Assembly (NCBI GenBank): GCA_016934735.1
Contig: JAFGSG010000018.1
Location: forward strand, 1-53,702
Length of the DNA: 53,702 nucleotides
DNA from: Spirochaetota bacterium
GTDB lineage: Bacteria; Spirochaetota; UBA4802; JAFGDQ01
Direction of reading: 5' to 3'
How positions within the stretch are numbered: the first letter of the stretch is position 1; each line of letters begins with the position of its first letter. Of this stretch, positions 52,353 to 53,702 are shown piece by piece. The position numbers and the translations under genes are program-made. Under the pieces are notes generated by a model. That model did no database searches, had not been told where the DNA came from, and saw only the letters and a program-made list of their open reading frames with translations.

Positions 52353-53660
52353 TTAAGCGCTCTTCTGCTCCCGCATTTTTCCCATCGCAGTTTTAATTAT
52401 ACTGCTGATCGGTCTGTTTGCCGGACACACATACGAACAAGAGCCGCACATTATGCAGTCAAAGATGTTCATTTTTAAAGCTAAATTATATTGTGAATTT
52501 AGTATGGCGCTGCCGAGTTCAGTCGGTATCAGCCGGGATGGACAGGCAGTGACGCATCGGCCGCAGCGGATACACGGCCCGTAATTTTTCTGTGGAAGGC
52601 CAGCAGTATCCTTTTTCGAGAGAAAAATTATCCCGGCCGTCCCTTTTTGCACGGGCGTGTCTAAGTCAGCAACTGATGTCCCGCACATAGGACCGCCTAT
52701 AATAATTTTTACTGGATTTTCCTTAAGCCCTCCGCATTCTTCAATAATGTCTGTAATTCGTGTGCCTATTCTGATTTTATAATTGCCGGGTTTATTGATT
52801 ATCTTTCCTGTTACCGTAACAAACCGCTCAAATAAAGGCTTGTTTAATACACACGCTTCTCTTATGGCAAAAACAGTGCTGACATCAAGTACAATAATTC
52901 CTATATCTATGGAGAGTTTGCCGGAAGGTACCTCTTTTTTTAGAATGCTTCTGATAAGTGGTTTTTCTGCTCCCTGCGGATACTTTGTTTTAAAAGGAAA
53001 AATTTTTATATTTTCTTTTAAGCTATTTTTTCCGATTTGTTTTTCTAATGCATCAATAGTATGTGATTTATTTTTTTCTATACCGATATAAGCATTTCCG
53101 GTTCCCAAAATTTTGAGAACAATTCTGATGCCTTCAATTATTTCTTCAGGATAAGTTTTTATAAGTATATCATTGGTGGTTAAATAAGGTTCGGATTCAA
53201 TACAATTAATTATCAAACAGTCAACTTTTTGGTCTTTCTGCAAAGATAATTTTACAGCAGCCGGAAACGAATCTCCATTCATGCATGTGATCCCGGCTGC
53301 GGATATTCTGGATATCAGAGTTTCTTTGTTAAAATCCTGCCATGGAATTTTATTTTGGGTTTTACCTGACGAGGGAAATCTGCCATCAGTTTCAATTACA
53401 ATAAATCCGGAATCTGCTATTTCCATGACTTTTCCCGGCACAGAGGAATGTATATTTGCGCTGATTAAACCATCTGCTTTACCGATTAATTGGCTTTCAT
53501 ATACTGAGTCACCTGCTTTTACAACAGGAATAGCAGGATTTCCAGAATGCTGTTTTAGCGGAATATTGACTATATGAGGGATTGACAGATTGGAAAACCC
53601 CTTCTCCGAAGTCAGTTTTTTATTTGGAGAAGGGTGAATTCCTCCTTTAAATGCAGCCAT
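52353..53660 (-). CDS. rnfC: RnfC-like subunit with two [4Fe-4S] motifs and degenerate flavin/NADH loop
   Basis: A 435-residue peripheral subunit of the Rnf complex. The C-terminal ferredoxin-type domains are intact: CIRCGRCVTAC plus CP (Cys363, 366, 369, 373) and CIMCGSCSYVCP (Cys402, 405, 408, 412). N-terminal KGGIHP, HSSVPGKV and ESEPYLT fit RnfC. The glycine-rich FMN/NADH loop, usually AGIVGxGGAxFPTxVK, reads AGITCMNGDSFPAAVK (residues 122-137), with most glycines lost. NAD(H) oxidation through bound FMN is doubtful. It is the first of three collinear rnf-like genes. An open frame overlaps its start from upstream. Confidence 0.9.
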   Translation of the reverse strand: MAAFKGGIHPSPNKKLTSEKGFSNLSIPHIVNIPLKQHSGNPAIPVVKAGDSVYESQLIGKADGLISANIHSSVPGKVMEIADSGFIVIETDGRFPSSGKTQNKIPWQDFNKETLISRISAAGITCMNGDSFPAAVKLSLQKDQKVDCLIINCIESEPYLTTNDILIKTYPEEIIEGIRIVLKILGTGNAYIGIEKNKSHTIDALEKQIGKNSLKENIKIFPFKTKYPQGAEKPLIRSILKKEVPSGKLSIDIGIIVLDVSTVFAIREACVLNKPLFERFVTVTGKIINKPGNYKIRIGTRITDIIEECGGLKENPVKIIIGGPMCGTSVADLDTPVQKGTAGIIFLSKKDTAGLPQKNYGPCIRCGRCVTACPSRLIPTELGSAILNSQYNLALKMNIFDCIMCGSCSYVCPANRPISSIIKTAMGKMREQKSA

Positions 53661-53702
53661 CGAGGGCCTCTTTTAAGCCTTCGTAGAGTATATTTCGTCC
53701 TT
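53647..53702 (-). CDS. Possible 3' end of an upstream gene, cut by the window edge
   Basis: One minus-strand frame stays open from the right edge and ends in TAA at 53647-53649, overlapping the rnfC start by 14 bases. Its last residues read GRNILYEGLKEALDGCI. A 4- to 20-base overlap is common between co-translated genes, so this may be the gene before rnfC. Only 17 residues are visible and chance cannot be excluded. Confidence 0.3.
   Translation of the reverse strand, partial: GRNILYEGLKEALDGCI

Noticed and set aside
1-53702. CRISPR arrays, insertion sequences, rRNA genes, phage genes
   Set aside because: No direct-repeat array, transposase, integrase, phage structural gene or rRNA segment was seen anywhere in the window.

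Overview
The window reads as chromosomal DNA of a low-GC, flagellated, diderm, mostly anaerobic bacterium. FliS and a second flagellar-chaperone-like gene point to flagella. An LptE-like lipoprotein implies an LPS-type outer membrane. Rnf-type subunits, rubrerythrin, rubredoxin and a flavodiiron protein imply anaerobic life with oxygen defence. I cannot name the phylum. A class I adenylate cyclase, cNMP-GGDEF proteins and large fusion enzymes would fit a spirochaete-like or candidate-phylum lineage, but this is only an impression.

Layout. 0.1-2 kb: two flagellar chaperone genes and purC, minus strand. 2.4-10.1 kb: two large plus-strand genes with higher GC than many neighbours. The first joins an HExxH membrane (site-2-protease-like) region to an enolase whose two domains are in reversed order (circular permutation). 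The second is a tandem duplication of the ATP-grasp and phosphohistidine parts of pyruvate phosphate dikinase (PPDK), without the PEP/pyruvate barrel. A tRNA-Trp(CCA) gene follows. 10.3-17.2 kb: purF, an unknown Lys-rich protein, class I adenylate cyclase, holA and lptE. 17.5-22.3 kb: a 1618-residue GH13 / GT5 glycogen-synthase fusion. 22.7-25.4 kb: a CBS-domain protein and two tandem cNMP-binding-GGDEF proteins.

25.4-33 kb is a stress and metal region: DnaJ-like protein, PerR/Fur regulator, rubrerythrin, CopZ, CopA, a flavin reductase-ArsC fusion, rubredoxin, flavodiiron protein and a desulforedoxin-like protein. The same 15-base palindrome lies upstream of the regulator gene and over the -10 region of a good rubrerythrin promoter, which suggests one peroxide/oxygen-stress regulon. 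33-36.6 kb: transaldolase, Pgi, thioesterase and an unknown gene, co-directional. 36.7-46.1 kb: Ogg2-type glycosylase, glycosyltransferase, small exported protein, PDZ-less M50 protease, a degenerate ADP-ribosylglycohydrolase, rsmD, a PAS-GGDEF-EAL protein and thiGH.

46.3-50.4 kb: an apparent operon of a KamA-type aminomutase, a double ATP-grasp (D-Ala-D-Ala-ligase-like) protein and a GNAT acetyltransferase. It may make a beta-amino-acid product. 50.7-53.7 kb: RnfC, RnfD and RnfA homologues that have each lost a hallmark cofactor motif, with no RnfG, RnfE or RnfB between or after them. The strongest candidates for something undescribed are the permuted enolase plus double-PPDK pair, the cofactor-stripped Rnf set, and the KamA/ATP-grasp/GNAT operon.
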